Positions 28,890 to 38,988 are shown, numbered from the stretch's first letter. The stretch: DNA of 64,000 nucleotides from an uncultured Prevotellaceae bacterium (GCA_900318775.1 ONLY01000016.1:1-64000), one strand, 5' to 3'. The notes: generated from the sequence alone by a model not told the origin. Numbers and translations are program-made.

Positions 28890-30103
28890 CAAGTGAGTTG
28901 CAGTATATAGAACTTTACAACGAAGCATCCGGCCTGATTAAGAGCAAGAGTTGCCCTGTAATGAACATGGTGCGCGATGAAGCATTTGCCACGTTCCAGC
29001 GCTTGGGCTTCCCATCCAAGAAAGTGGAGCGTTACCGCTACACCGATGTGGATGCAGCCTTTGCCCCCAACTACGGCATCTCGCTATCCCCCCTCGTGGT
29101 CAAGCCTTCCGCATACATATATAATATACAGGAGGCACCCATTGATGTGACTCCCTACTATCACCGCATAGCAGACAAGAACGATGCCATCACAGCGCTC
29201 AACACCGCGCTGGTGCACGATGCACTGCTCGTCTATGTGCCAAAGAACACAAGAGTGGAAGACCCCATTGTGGTCGACAACTGGCTTCGTGGCACAGCCG
29301 CCACGATGATGAACCGCCGTGTTCTCATCGTAATGGAACAAGGCGCCGATGCCACCCTCATCATCAACGACCATGCAGCCGACAAGCAGCGTTTCCTCAC
29401 CACTCAGGTCATCGAAGTATTCTGTCACGACAATGCGCATCTTGACCTCTACGAGATAGAGGAGACCACACCGCTCTGTTCGCGATTCTCCAATGTCTAC
29501 ATCCACGAGGGACGCGACTGCAACGTCAAGCACAACAGCATCACCCTCCTCAATGGGCAGACACGCAATCTTTGCGATGTCTATCTGCAGGGTGAGAACT
29601 CAGAAGTGACCCTCAACGGCTGCGCTATTGGCACCAGCTCGCAACGCATCGACAACAATACGCTCATTCGCCATGAAGTGCCCAACTGTACCTCCAACGA
29701 GCTCTACAAATATGTTGTAGATGACAAGGCCGTTGGCGCTTTTGCAGGCAAGATACTCGTTGAGAAAGACGCACAGAAGACCTCCTCACATGAGACCAAC
29801 GCCAATCTCTGCGCTTCCTCCGATGCCCGCATGTACACCCAGCCCATGCTGGAAATCTATGCCGATGACGTCAAGTGCGCCCATGGTTCCACTGTGGGTG
29901 TGATGGACGAGGCAGCCCTGTTCTACATGCGCCAGCGTGGCATACCTGAAAATGAGGCACGCACCTTGCTCAAGAACGCCTTCATGGGACAAGTCATTGA
30001 CCAAATCAAGTACGAGCCGCTTCGCCAGCGCCTTGCTGTCAAGGTAGAAAAGCGCTTCCGTGGCGAGCTCGACAAATGCGACGATTGTCGCTTGTGCAAG
30101 TAA
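28886..30103 (+). CDS. sufD: Fe-S cluster assembly protein SufD
   Basis: This is the SufB paralogue in the SufBC2D complex. Conserved beta-helix regions and the C-terminal SSDARMYTQPMLEIYADDVKCAHGSTVG and ALFYMRQRGI are visible (positions about 310-350). It ends ECDDCRLCK-like with DKCDDCRLCK, a Cys-containing tail. The length of 405 aa is normal. sufS is not adjacent. Confidence 0.94.
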   Translation: MTSELQYIELYNEASGLIKSKSCPVMNMVRDEAFATFQRLGFPSKKVERYRYTDVDAAFAPNYGISLSPLVVKPSAYIYNIQEAPIDVTPYYHRIADKNDAITALNTALVHDALLVYVPKNTRVEDPIVVDNWLRGTAATMMNRRVLIVMEQGADATLIINDHAADKQRFLTTQVIEVFCHDNAHLDLYEIEETTPLCSRFSNVYIHEGRDCNVKHNSITLLNGQTRNLCDVYLQGENSEVTLNGCAIGTSSQRIDNNTLIRHEVPNCTSNELYKYVVDDKAVGAFAGKILVEKDAQKTSSHETNANLCASSDARMYTQPMLEIYADDVKCAHGSTVGVMDEAALFYMRQRGIPENEARTLLKNAFMGQVIDQIKYEPLRQRLAVKVEKRFRGELDKCDDCRLCK

Positions 30104-30145
30104 TCCACCCATTATAAGGAACAAATACAATAACACGATAGCGAC

Positions 30146-31264
30146 ATGTTTCTATCACCCAGAACGAATACCATCAAACGCCTGCTTGTTATGCGTTTCA
30201 GCGCCATGGGCGATGCAGCCATGACGGTGCCTGTGCTCCATGCGCTTGCCACCCAGCATCCAGAGCTGCGCATCACCATGCTCACCCGTTCCCGTTTCGT
30301 TCCCATGTTTGAGTGGCTGCCGGCCAATGTGCAGGTGAAAGGCATCGATCTCAACAACTACAGCGGCATTGGTGGACTCACTCGTCTCTATCGCCAACTT
30401 AAGTCTTCACAGTTCGATGCCGTGGCCGACCTCCACGACGTGCTACGCACCAAATACCTGCGCACCTGCTTTTCTTTGGCAGGAACTCCCGTGGCCGTCA
30501 TCGACAAAGGCCGCAAAGACAAGAAAGCGCTCATTGGCCATTCTCTCGACCACAAAGCCTTGTGCCCCATGCCCGAACGCTATGCCAATGTGTTCCGTTC
30601 TATAGGCATTGAGCTCACGTTGCCAGGACGCATGAGCCTCAACCTCAAGCAGGAGAACTTTGCGCCAGTACGCCAAGTGGCTGGCAACAAGCAACCCGGT
30701 CAGCACTGGGTAGGTATTGCCCCCTTCGCTGCCCACCCACAGAAGATCTATCCCTTGGAGCGGATGCAGCAAGTCATCTATGCACTTGCCGACCGTGGCC
30801 TCCGCGTGTTCCTCTTCGGAGCAGGAAAGACAGAATCCTCCATCCTGTCCCAATGGGAGAAAGACTACAGTGCGCACCACCAGCCTGCCAGCTCCAAACA
30901 GCCAGGCGCCGTCCATTCCGCAGTGCTGAATGTCAGCGGCGCGCTCGGCGGCCTCAAGAACGAGATGCTGCTCATGTCGCAACTCGACGTGATGCTCTCC
31001 ATGGACTCGGCCAACATGCACATTGCCTCCATTCTTGGCACCCCCGTGATATCCATCTGGGGAGCCACCCATCCCAAGGCGGGATTCTCAGGCTATGGGC
31101 AAGACAGCCGCAACGAGCAGCAACTCAGCTTGCCCTGCCGCCCATGCTCCATCTACGGAAAGAAGCCATGCCAGTTTGGCGATCTCCGCTGCATGAACAT
31201 TGCCCCTGAGACCATCGTCAAAGCAACCCTAAACCTTCTACAAGACACATCTTCTCATGCGTAA
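30146..31264 (+). CDS. Glycosyltransferase family 9 (heptosyltransferase-like)
   Basis: This is a GT-B fold enzyme of the ADP-heptose:LPS heptosyltransferase type, probably building the LPS/lipooligosaccharide core in the cytoplasm at the inner membrane. RLLVMRFSAMGDAAMTVPVL at the N-terminus and the C-terminal SMDSANMHIASILGTPVISIWGATHP are family motifs. The length of 372 aa is typical. It overlaps the following acyltransferase gene by 8 nt, supporting a shared role in LPS assembly. Confidence 0.88.
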   Translation: MFLSPRTNTIKRLLVMRFSAMGDAAMTVPVLHALATQHPELRITMLTRSRFVPMFEWLPANVQVKGIDLNNYSGIGGLTRLYRQLKSSQFDAVADLHDVLRTKYLRTCFSLAGTPVAVIDKGRKDKKALIGHSLDHKALCPMPERYANVFRSIGIELTLPGRMSLNLKQENFAPVRQVAGNKQPGQHWVGIAPFAAHPQKIYPLERMQQVIYALADRGLRVFLFGAGKTESSILSQWEKDYSAHHQPASSKQPGAVHSAVLNVSGALGGLKNEMLLMSQLDVMLSMDSANMHIASILGTPVISIWGATHPKAGFSGYGQDSRNEQQLSLPCRPCSIYGKKPCQFGDLRCMNIAPETIVKATLNLLQDTSSHA

Positions 31265-32153
31265 ATACAAGTTCATCAAGAGAACCCTTTGGCTCATCAG
31301 CCTCCTGCCCTTCCCGGTGCTGTACGCCTTTGCTGACTTTGCCAGCCTGTTCGTCCGCCGTTACTATAGGCGGCAGATTGTGCGCGACAACCTCCGAAGC
31401 GCTTTCCCCGAGAAGTCTGACAAGGAACTTGCTGAGATTGAGCGCAAGTTCTACCACCAGTTCTGCGACAACTTTGTGGAAGACATCAAGATGCTCTCCA
31501 TGAGCAAGAAGGAGATGATGCGCCGCATGACCTTCAGCGGACTCGAAGAAATCAAGAAGCGCCACGAGGCAGGACAGCGTTTCCACTTCCTCTATCTAAG
31601 CCACTTTGGCAACTGGGAATGGATTTCGTCCATCAACTACCAATTGCAGCCTTGGTCGAACTCTGGACAAATCTACCACCACATCTACGACCGTGTGATG
31701 AACCAGCTTTTCATTGACCTGCGTGGTCAGTATGGCGGCCAGAACATTGAGATGAAGGAGACTTTCCGCCGCATCCTCCAGCTGCGCAAGGAGAACAAGA
31801 ACTACACAATAGGCTTCATCAGCGACCAGCAGCCCAAGTGGAGCAGCATTCACCACTTTGTGCCGTTCCTCCACCACGACACAGCTGTCTTCATTGGCGC
31901 TGAGCACATTGCCCGCAAGGTGGACGCCTTCATGATGTATGGCCGCATGAGCCGTCCCAAGCGTGGCTACTATCACCTCGACATCATCCCGATGGAGGAC
32001 CACCCTGCCAACGTGCCCGAGAACACCCTCACCGACTGGTACTTCCGGTTGCTGGAGGAAGACATCAAGGAGCACCCTGAGATGTGGCTGTGGACACACA
32101 AGCGCTGGAGCCGCACCAAAGAGGAATGGCTCCGCCGGCAGGCACAGAAATAA
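31257..32153 (+). CDS. Lysophospholipid/lipid A acyltransferase (LpxL/HtrB type)
   Basis: This inner-membrane acyltransferase adds a late acyl chain to lipid A or a related lipid. An N-terminal membrane anchor (LWLISLLPFPVLYAFADFA), the HxxxxE-type motif (LSHFGNWEW) and FISDQQP are seen. The length of 298 aa is normal. The gene ends the long plus-strand run that started at rimP and is followed by a strong terminator. Confidence 0.88.
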   Translation: MRKYKFIKRTLWLISLLPFPVLYAFADFASLFVRRYYRRQIVRDNLRSAFPEKSDKELAEIERKFYHQFCDNFVEDIKMLSMSKKEMMRRMTFSGLEEIKKRHEAGQRFHFLYLSHFGNWEWISSINYQLQPWSNSGQIYHHIYDRVMNQLFIDLRGQYGGQNIEMKETFRRILQLRKENKNYTIGFISDQQPKWSSIHHFVPFLHHDTAVFIGAEHIARKVDAFMMYGRMSRPKRGYYHLDIIPMEDHPANVPENTLTDWYFRLLEEDIKEHPEMWLWTHKRWSRTKEEWLRRQAQK

Positions 32154-32177
32154 GGAGCAAGAAACATCCATACAGAA

Positions 32178-32218
32178 GGCGGGCGAACACCGAGTGTGTT
32201 CGCCCGCCTTGCTTTTTA
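32178..32218 (+). terminator. Terminator after the acyltransferase gene
   Basis: GGCGGGCGAACAC and GTGTTCGCCCGCC form a perfect 13-bp stem with a 5-nt loop, followed by TTGCTTTTTA. Confidence 0.92.
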
Positions 32219-32250
32219 TCAGCTGCAAGCATGAGCCTGCGGTCTTTGAG

Positions 32251-33333
32251 TTACAACTTCTCTAGTGATAGTAAATCCACATCTCCGTTAGTGACTGTCA
32301 CACGGTTCTCGGAAAAGACCAAATCAACTGTCATCGTACCTTCCTCAAAATAAATCGCCAGAGAATTGTTGCTGTATCCGTAACCATTATAGTGTGCATC
32401 ACCTTCTACATACATCTGTCCGTTGTCAAACACAACCACGCTACCTACCTCTGGGCCGTCTGGCATATGGGTGGTATTCCTATAATTGACTTTCCAGCGT
32501 CCTTTGACGTCACCTGTAGGATAAGTGTAGCTAGGCTTCTTCAGCACAAGAGCTTTATTCTCGGCACCCTCTGCGGACTGGCGGTAATTGCCATTCAGCA
32601 CATTGCCACCGCTCACCAGCACAAATTTACCTTCATTCACCTTGGTGCCTTCAACATACAGTTCAAACCGGATACGGTTTTCACCGTTGCTTGCATCCGT
32701 CCAAGTTTTGTATGTACCTCTTTTAGAGCCTACCGAGAAGGTTCCGTTGCTGTTGAATGTAACAGTTTTGCCCTGATCTGACTGGTCAAGGCCATCAGTG
32801 GCAACGGTCCATGTTCCCACCATTCTGCTGTCTTGAACATACTGGCTCCAGTCGGTATCACCACCTTCATCACCACCGTCACCACCTTCATCACCACCTG
32901 ACGCAATCTTCTCAAATTCTACCGTATAAGTAACAGTAACGCCATCGGATGTCACATCAATTGTGCCCACCATTGACTCACCATTCTCAGACACCCGCGC
33001 TGTGCCCTTTGAGCTCATGTGCTTTGAGGTGATTGAGAAAGCGCCAGTTTCATTATTGTACTTGAATGTGCCACTTTCGCCACCCTGCGTAAACGTTCCG
33101 TCAGATTTGAAAGAGATGATCTGACCCATTTCTGGACCAGGTCTGAAAGGGTCGAAGTCTGGATCAACAGAAGATACACTGGATATTTCCCATGTGCCCA
33201 GAATCTTAGCATTCTTCGATGATGTCCAGCTGCCGCCGCTGTTGTTGTCGTCATCGTCGCTACAAGCCACGAACGCGCATGTGCACATTACCATCAGTGC
33301 CAATGCACTCATCCATTGAAATACTTTTTTCAT
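32251..33333 (-). CDS. Surface lipoprotein with repeated lipocalin-like domains
   Basis: A lipoprotein signal ends in the lipobox AFVAC with C24, followed by SDDDD. An acidic run straight after the Cys is the outer-leaflet export signal of Bacteroidota. Three beta-rich repeats follow with similar openings (KILGTWEISS, RMVGTWTVA, DVKGRWKVN), and Gly-Asp linkers (GGDEGGDGGDEGGD) separate the first two. These look like lipocalin-like repeats. Function unknown. A possible -7 element TATATTTG is at 33472-33465 on the minus strand. Length 360 aa. Confidence 0.75.
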   Translation of the reverse strand: MKKVFQWMSALALMVMCTCAFVACSDDDDNNSGGSWTSSKNAKILGTWEISSVSSVDPDFDPFRPGPEMGQIISFKSDGTFTQGGESGTFKYNNETGAFSITSKHMSSKGTARVSENGESMVGTIDVTSDGVTVTYTVEFEKIASGGDEGGDGGDEGGDTDWSQYVQDSRMVGTWTVATDGLDQSDQGKTVTFNSNGTFSVGSKRGTYKTWTDASNGENRIRFELYVEGTKVNEGKFVLVSGGNVLNGNYRQSAEGAENKALVLKKPSYTYPTGDVKGRWKVNYRNTTHMPDGPEVGSVVVFDNGQMYVEGDAHYNGYGYSNNSLAIYFEEGTMTVDLVFSENRVTVTNGDVDLLSLEKL

Positions 33334-33615
33334 TGTGTTGTTGTGTTTAGAAGGTTAATAAAATCGTTTTTCGAACTTCTCTAGGGATTTTTCAAGTCAA
33401 ACGGCTTGATTAGTATTGCTAAGGCTAAGGTTGACAAGGAATATCTCCTCAAAAGTCCCACTGGCAAATATAGAGCATCTCATAGCAGAAAGGCCACAAC
33501 GAACAGCGCATATGCACTTTTTACCGTTTTTTTATTCAAAAAAGCGTATTACCCCCTCCCCGTTTTGTAAACTCTACTTTGCAATTCAATAGCTTTAAGC
33601 GCGTTGAAGCCCTAT

Positions 33616-33735
33616 TGCGCCACGTTTGTAACACACTTTGGCGCAAGAAGTGTTACAAGTGTAACACACGGTGTGTTACACTTGTAACATAGTGTGTGTG
33701 ACAAATGTTACACAGAGTGTGTTACATCTGCCACA
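33616..33735. repeat. Second cluster of seven TGTAACA/TGTTACA motifs
   Basis: Copies occur at 33627, 33651, 33660, 33674, 33683, 33706 and 33720 in alternating orientation. An outer inverted repeat TTGCGCCA / TGGCGCAA frames the left end. The roughly 500-bp region 33334-33836 between the lipoprotein and rpsO genes otherwise holds the lipoprotein promoter and the rpsO terminator. Open frames through the cluster are artefacts of the repeated motif. Confidence 0.8.
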
Positions 33736-33765
33736 CACCGTTGTGCCTCAAGCAGGCACACAAAG

Positions 33766-33811
33766 CGTGAAAAAACAGAAAGCCCCGGTGTCCCTGTGGG
33801 GATACCGAGGC
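33766..33811 (-). terminator. Terminator of rpsO
   Basis: On the minus strand GCCTCGGTATCCC and GGGACACCGGGGC form an imperfect stem followed by TTTCTGTTTTTTCA. Confidence 0.8.
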
Positions 33812-33836
33812 CTGTTGACATGTCTCGCCGAAAGGA

Positions 33837-34106
33837 TTACTTACGGAGACCAAGCTTCTTGACAATAGAACGATAACGCTCGATGTCCTTACGCTTGAGG
33901 TAAGAGAGGAAGCGACGACGCTGACCTACGAGCTGCACGAGGGCACGGTTAGTCACATAATCCTTGTGATTAGCCTTCACGTGCTCTGTGAGGTGCTGGA
34001 TACGGTAGGTGAGGAGTGCAATCTGGCTCTCGCAAGAACCCGTGTCAGTGGCAGAAGCACCATACTGTGCGAAAATCTCTGCCTTCTTTGCTGAATCTAA
34101 ATACAT
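33837..34106 (-). CDS. rpsO: 30S ribosomal protein S15
   Basis: This 89-aa protein binds the central domain of 16S rRNA. The S15 motifs TGSCESQIALLTYRIQHLTEH and GQRRRFLSYLKRKD are present. It is monocistronic, with a terminator after it. A -7 element TACCTTTG (minus strand 34205-34198) gives a leader of about 85 nt, long enough for autoregulation, which is known for S15 in other bacteria. Confidence 0.97.
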   Translation of the reverse strand: MYLDSAKKAEIFAQYGASATDTGSCESQIALLTYRIQHLTEHVKANHKDYVTNRALVQLVGQRRRFLSYLKRKDIERYRSIVKKLGLRK

Positions 34107-34443
34107 AATGTTTTTTGTATATAATAAATGAATAAAATGTTGTCCTACGCGTCAGTATTCTTTCAGCCGAATGACCAACTCGCCGGAAACTGGGCGCAAA
34201 GGTAGGAAAAAATAATTGACAATCAGCAACTAAAACACGACATTTTTTATTTTGAGGTTGTTTTTAGGGGCAGAAAACTCTAATTGACACGCTAAAGGGC
34301 TAATTGTCATTTGCCGATTGTCATTTATCCATGAAAAAGTATTACCTTTGCACCCGATTTAGATAATTCAGGCAACGCAACGGCATCGCCTAAGCAAACT
34401 TAGCCTTGCACGCGGCCTGTATTGATTTTTTGACACATAAGGT

Positions 34444-36249
34444 ATGCAGGACATCAGGAACATTGCGATTATTGCGCACGTTGACCACGGAAAGACGACG
34501 CTGGTTGACAAGATGCTGCTGGCAGGAAATCTTTTCCGCGAGAATCAGCAGACAGGCGATTTGATTTTGGATAACAACGAGCTCGAGCGTGAGCGTGGCA
34601 TAACTATTCTTTCCAAGAATGTTTCCATCAACTATAAAGGAACGAAAATCAACGTCATCGACACTCCAGGACACTCAGACTTCGGCGGCGAGGTGGAGCG
34701 TGTGCTGAACATGGCCGACGGCTGCATCCTGCTGGTGGACGCCTTCGAGGGCCCGATGCCACAGACACGTTTCGTGCTGCAGAAGGCACTCGAAATCGGA
34801 CTGAAGCCCGTGGTGGTGGTGAACAAGGTTGACAAGCCTAACTGCCGCCCCGAAGAAGTGTACGAGATGGTTTTCGACCTGATGTTCTCGCTGAACGCCA
34901 CCGAAGAACAGCTGGACTTCCCCGTGGTGTACGGCTCTGCCAAGCAGGGCTGGATGGGTCCTGACTACAACACGCCCACCAACGACATCACCTACCTTCT
35001 GGACACCATCCTGGAAAAGATTCCCGCTCCCGAGCGACTAGAGGGAACAGCACAGATGCTCATCACCTCACTCGACTACTCTACCTACACGGGACGTATC
35101 GCTGTGGGACGTGTGCACCGTGGCACGCTGAAGGCCGGACAGAACATCACCATCGTGCACCGCGATGGCAGCAGCGAGAAGACAAAAATCAAGGAGCTGC
35201 ACACATTTGAGGGCATGGGACACAGAACCGCCGAGTCTGTAAACTCAGGCGACATCTGCGCCGTGATTGGCTTGTCTAATTTCGAGATTGGCGACACCAT
35301 CTGCGACTTCGACGAGCCAGAGGCACTGCCAACCATCTCCATCGACGAGCCCACCATGTCAATGCTCTTCACCATCAACAACTCACCTTTCTTCGGCAAG
35401 GAAGGCAAGTTCTGCACCAGCCGCCACATTGGCGACCGCCTCTACAAGGAGCTGGAAAAGAACCTGGCGCTGCGCGTGCAGATGAAGGAAGGCACCACCG
35501 ACCAGTGGATTGTGAGCGGACGCGGTGTGCTCCACCTCTCTGTGCTCATCGAGACCATGCGCCGCGAGGGCTACGAGCTGCAGGTGGGCCAGCCACAGGT
35601 TATCTTCAAGGAAATCAACGGCGTGAAGTGCGAGCCTATCGAGGAACTGACCATCAACGTGCCCGAGGAGTTCTCCAGCAAAATGATTGACCTCGTGACA
35701 CGCCGCAAGGGCGAAATGGTGAGCATGGAAGCTCAGGGCGAACGCGTGAACATCGAGTTCGAGATTCCATCACGCGGCATCATCGGACTCCGCACTAATG
35801 TGCTCACGGCCAGCCAAGGTGAAGCCATCATGGCACACCGCTTCAAGAGCTACCAACCCTTCAAGGGCGAACTGACGCGCCGCACCAACGGCTCACTCAT
35901 CGCCCTGGAGTCAGGCACAGCATACGCATACGCCATCGACCACCTGCAGGATCGCGGCAAGTTCTTCATCTCTCCGCAAGACACGGTGTATGCCGGACAA
36001 GTAGTGGGCGAGCACGTGCACGAGATTGACTTGGTCATCAACGTGACGAAAGCTAAACAATTAACTAATGTACGCGCGAGCGGCACAGACGAGAAAGCAC
36101 GCATCATTCCACCCGTACAGCTCTCGCTGGAAGAGGCCCTCGAATACATCAAGGCCGACGAATATGTGGAGGTAACGCCTAAGAGCATGCGCATCCGAAA
36201 AATCATTCTCGACCACCTGGAGCGCAAGCGCGCCAACCGCGAAGACTGA
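34444..36249 (+). CDS. typA: Ribosome-associated GTPase TypA/BipA
   Basis: This translational GTPase acts in ribosome assembly and stress. [17 protein letters not shown], the switch region [23 protein letters not shown] and NKVDKP form the G domain; elongation-factor-like domains and the BipA-specific C-terminus follow. Length 601 aa is typical. A -7 element TACCTTTG lies at 34343-34350, about 95 nt upstream. Confidence 0.96.
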   Translation: MQDIRNIAIIAHVDHGKTTLVDKMLLAGNLFRENQQTGDLILDNNELERERGITILSKNVSINYKGTKINVIDTPGHSDFGGEVERVLNMADGCILLVDAFEGPMPQTRFVLQKALEIGLKPVVVVNKVDKPNCRPEEVYEMVFDLMFSLNATEEQLDFPVVYGSAKQGWMGPDYNTPTNDITYLLDTILEKIPAPERLEGTAQMLITSLDYSTYTGRIAVGRVHRGTLKAGQNITIVHRDGSSEKTKIKELHTFEGMGHRTAESVNSGDICAVIGLSNFEIGDTICDFDEPEALPTISIDEPTMSMLFTINNSPFFGKEGKFCTSRHIGDRLYKELEKNLALRVQMKEGTTDQWIVSGRGVLHLSVLIETMRREGYELQVGQPQVIFKEINGVKCEPIEELTINVPEEFSSKMIDLVTRRKGEMVSMEAQGERVNIEFEIPSRGIIGLRTNVLTASQGEAIMAHRFKSYQPFKGELTRRTNGSLIALESGTAYAYAIDHLQDRGKFFISPQDTVYAGQVVGEHVHEIDLVINVTKAKQLTNVRASGTDEKARIIPPVQLSLEEALEYIKADEYVEVTPKSMRIRKIILDHLERKRANRED

Positions 36250-36447
36250 TTTTGCAAAGTCGAAAGATAAAAACAAAGCAAATTCCAACGGTTTTGCACA
36301 CATTTCAACGCATTTGTGCAATAAAAGTGCTTTTTATGGAAATATTCTTGGAGAAATAAAAGAAATATTCCTACCTTTGCAGCACAATGTGTGAATAACT
36401 GACAATAAAAAGAAAATAATCATTAACATTTTAAAACAACTAAGATT

Positions 36448-36684
36448 ATGTCTGAAATTGAATCAAGAGTAAAATCTATCATCGTTGAGAAGCTCAACGT
36501 TGACGAAGCTGAAGTAAAGCCAGAAGCAAGTTTCACTAACGACCTCGGTGCTGACTCTCTCGACACTGTAGAGCTCATCATGGAATTCGAGAAGGCTTTC
36601 GGTATCAATATTCCTGACGATCAGGCTGAAAAGATCGGTACTGTTGGCGACGCTATCGCTTATATCGAAGCTAACGCAAAATAA
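36448..36684 (+). CDS. acpP: Acyl carrier protein
   Basis: This 78-aa carrier of fatty acid intermediates has the 4'-phosphopantetheine site S37 in [10 protein letters not shown]. It is acidic as expected. A -7 element TACCTTTG is at 36372-36379. It is followed 96 bp later by fabF, with a hairpin between them that may reduce readthrough, so that ACP is made in excess. Confidence 0.97.
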   Translation: MSEIESRVKSIIVEKLNVDEAEVKPEASFTNDLGADSLDTVELIMEFEKAFGINIPDDQAEKIGTVGDAIAYIEANAK

Positions 36685-36696
36685 ATTAGAACAGTT

Positions 36697-36770
36697 GAAG
36701 AATTGAAAAATTGAAGTTCAAGTCATGCCTCGCATGGCTACTTCAATCTTTCAATTCTTCTTTTCTTATT
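36697..36770 (+). terminator. Hairpin between acpP and fabF (partial terminator)
   Basis: Arms of 21 nt at 36697-36717 and 36740-36760 pair with one mismatch (GAAGAATTGAAA / TTTCAATTCTTC outer part), followed by TTTTCTTATTATT. No separate fabF promoter is visible, so partial termination or attenuation is likely. Confidence 0.6.
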
Positions 36771-36780
36771 ATTACTAGTT

Positions 36781-38043
36781 ATGGAATTAAAAAGAGTCGT
36801 AGTAACAGGCATCGGCGCACTCACTCCACTTGGCAACACAGCTGAGGAGTCTTGGGAGAACCTCAAGGCAGGCAAGAGCGGTGCAGGTCCTATTACTCAC
36901 TTCGACGCTTCACAGTTCAAGACTCAGTTTGCATGCGAAGTAAAAGGTTTTGACTCAAACGCTTACATCGACCGCAAGGAAGCACGTAAGATGGACCTTT
37001 ATACGCAGTATGCCCTTGCTGCAGCCAAGATGGCCATTGAAGACTCTGGCATGGATCTTGAAGCTGTTGACAAGAACGAAATAGGAGTTGTGCTCGGTGT
37101 AGGTATTGGCGGCATCAAGACTTTCGAGGAAGAAGCTGGCAACTATGCCATCAACGGTCCACAACTCGGCCCCAAGTTCAATCCATTCTTCATTCCGAAG
37201 ATGATTGCAGATATCGCTTCTGGTCATATCTCTATTCAGTATGGATTCCGTGGTCCTAACTACACCACAACATCAGCATGCGCCTCTTCATCAAGCGCAT
37301 TGGCCGACGCATTCAATCTCATCCGTCTGGGCAAGGCTAACGCAATCGTAGCTGGTGGCGCCGAGGCTGCTATCGCAGCATCAGGCGTGGGTGGCTTCAA
37401 CGCCATGAAGGCACTTTCCACTCGCAACGACGAGCCAGAAAAGGCTAGCCGTCCATTTAGCGCAAGCCGCGACGGTTTCGTGATGGGCGAAGGTGCAGGC
37501 ATCTTGATTCTTGAGGAACTTGAGCACGCAAAAGCACGTGGTGCCAAGATTTACGCTGAGATGGTAGGTGCAGGCATGTCTGCCGACGCATACCACATCA
37601 CAGCTACCCACCCAGAAGGTCTTGGTGCAAAGCTCGTGATGGAGCGCGCACTCAAAGATGCCGGCTTGAAGCCCGAAGACATTGACTACATCAATGTGCA
37701 CGGCACTTCCACTCACGTGGGCGACATCTCTGAGGCCAAAGCCATCAAGGAAGTCTTTGGCGATGCTGCATACAAGCTCAACATCAGCTCTACAAAGTCT
37801 ATGACAGGTCACCTCCTCGGTGCTGCCGGAGCCGTTGAAGCGATGATTAGCGTCCTCTCAGTGAAGAACGACATTGTGCCTCCAACTATCAACCACGCAG
37901 AAGGCGATGAAGACCCTGAAATTGACTACAACCTCAACTTCACCTTCAACAAGGCTCAGCAGCGCACTGTACGTGCCGCCCTCAGCAACACCTTCGGCTT
38001 TGGTGGCCACAACGCTAGTGTAATCTTTAAGAAATACCAGTAA
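36781..38043 (+). CDS. fabF: Beta-ketoacyl-ACP synthase II
   Basis: It elongates fatty acyl chains with malonyl-ACP. The catalytic triad is C167 in TTSACASSS, H307 in VHGTSTH and H344 in SMTGHLLGAAG, with K339. The 420-aa length is typical. It lies between acpP and rnc, an order common in Bacteroidota. Confidence 0.97.
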   Translation: MELKRVVVTGIGALTPLGNTAEESWENLKAGKSGAGPITHFDASQFKTQFACEVKGFDSNAYIDRKEARKMDLYTQYALAAAKMAIEDSGMDLEAVDKNEIGVVLGVGIGGIKTFEEEAGNYAINGPQLGPKFNPFFIPKMIADIASGHISIQYGFRGPNYTTTSACASSSSALADAFNLIRLGKANAIVAGGAEAAIAASGVGGFNAMKALSTRNDEPEKASRPFSASRDGFVMGEGAGILILEELEHAKARGAKIYAEMVGAGMSADAYHITATHPEGLGAKLVMERALKDAGLKPEDIDYINVHGTSTHVGDISEAKAIKEVFGDAAYKLNISSTKSMTGHLLGAAGAVEAMISVLSVKNDIVPPTINHAEGDEDPEIDYNLNFTFNKAQQRTVRAALSNTFGFGGHNASVIFKKYQ

Positions 38044-38082
38044 TCCTGCGGGGTTTATCCCTCGGGAACATCACTAAAATAC

Positions 38083-38988
38083 ATGGTGATTTCAGATTTA
38101 CTCGATACTATTAGGCTTCTTTTCGTCAGCGAAAAGAAGCCTTTTTTACGTCTCAAGTCCATCCTCGGCTTCTATCCGCACAACTTGGATTTATACCGCC
38201 TGGCACTCATGCACAAGTCGGTAGCTTACCACGAGTTCGATAAAGCTAAAAACGCAGCTGCCACAAAGCACAAGATGCGGATGGAAAAGCGGGAACAAGA
38301 GAATAAGAGACTGACCGAAGAACTGCGCTCCATCACATACATCAACAACGAGCGCCTGGAGTTCTTGGGAGATGCCATGCTGGGCGCCATCGTAGCCGAC
38401 ATTCTCTACAAGCACTATGGACGCAAGCAAGAAGGATTCCTGACCAACCTGAGAAGCAAAATCGTCTGCCGGAAATCACTCAACAAACTTGCGGTAGAAC
38501 TGGGCCTTGACAAGCTCATCAAGCACACAGGAGCTGTCACAACTGGACACAACAGCTTCATGAGCGGCAACGCATTTGAGGCTTTCATCGGAGCCATCTA
38601 TCTGGACAGAGGCTTCAGCTACTGTTACCGCTTCCTCGAGGAAGTGGTATTCAAGCGCTACATCAATATCGAAGAGGAAGCCAAGAAAGAGGAGAACTTC
38701 AAAAGCATCCTGATTGAGTGGTGCCAGAAGCATCAATATAAAGTAGCCTTCAGCCAGAAGGAATCACGAGACGGCAAGAGCCACAACGCACCCATGTTCC
38801 ACTCCTCAGTCCTCATCGAGGGCATCCCCTGCGGCACAGGTGACGGCTACAGCAAGAAAGAAAGCGACCAAAACGCAGCCAAGCAAGCGCTCCAGCGCAT
38901 CAAGCGAGACAAGGACTTGCAGAATGGCCTTAAGAGCGTCCGAAAGAAACAGACCCCCGCTCAAGAGGAGGATAAACAACAAGACTAA
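38083..38988 (+). CDS. rnc: Ribonuclease III
   Basis: This endonuclease cuts double-stranded RNA in rRNA and mRNA processing. The signature NERLEFLGDAMLGAIVADILY and a C-terminal dsRNA-binding domain (GDGYSKKESDQNAAKQAL) are present. At 301 aa it is longer than E. coli RNase III (226 aa), with a charged insertion near residue 50 (AATKHKMRMEKREQENKRL) and a Lys/Gln-rich tail. It is 40 bp downstream of fabF. Confidence 0.95.
   Translation: MVISDLLDTIRLLFVSEKKPFLRLKSILGFYPHNLDLYRLALMHKSVAYHEFDKAKNAAATKHKMRMEKREQENKRLTEELRSITYINNERLEFLGDAMLGAIVADILYKHYGRKQEGFLTNLRSKIVCRKSLNKLAVELGLDKLIKHTGAVTTGHNSFMSGNAFEAFIGAIYLDRGFSYCYRFLEEVVFKRYINIEEEAKKEENFKSILIEWCQKHQYKVAFSQKESRDGKSHNAPMFHSSVLIEGIPCGTGDGYSKKESDQNAAKQALQRIKRDKDLQNGLKSVRKKQTPAQEEDKQQD

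Noticed and set aside
33671-33876. Short plus-strand frames rich in Cys, Val and Thr
   Set aside because: Produced by the repeated TGTTACA motif; no start signal and no similarity.
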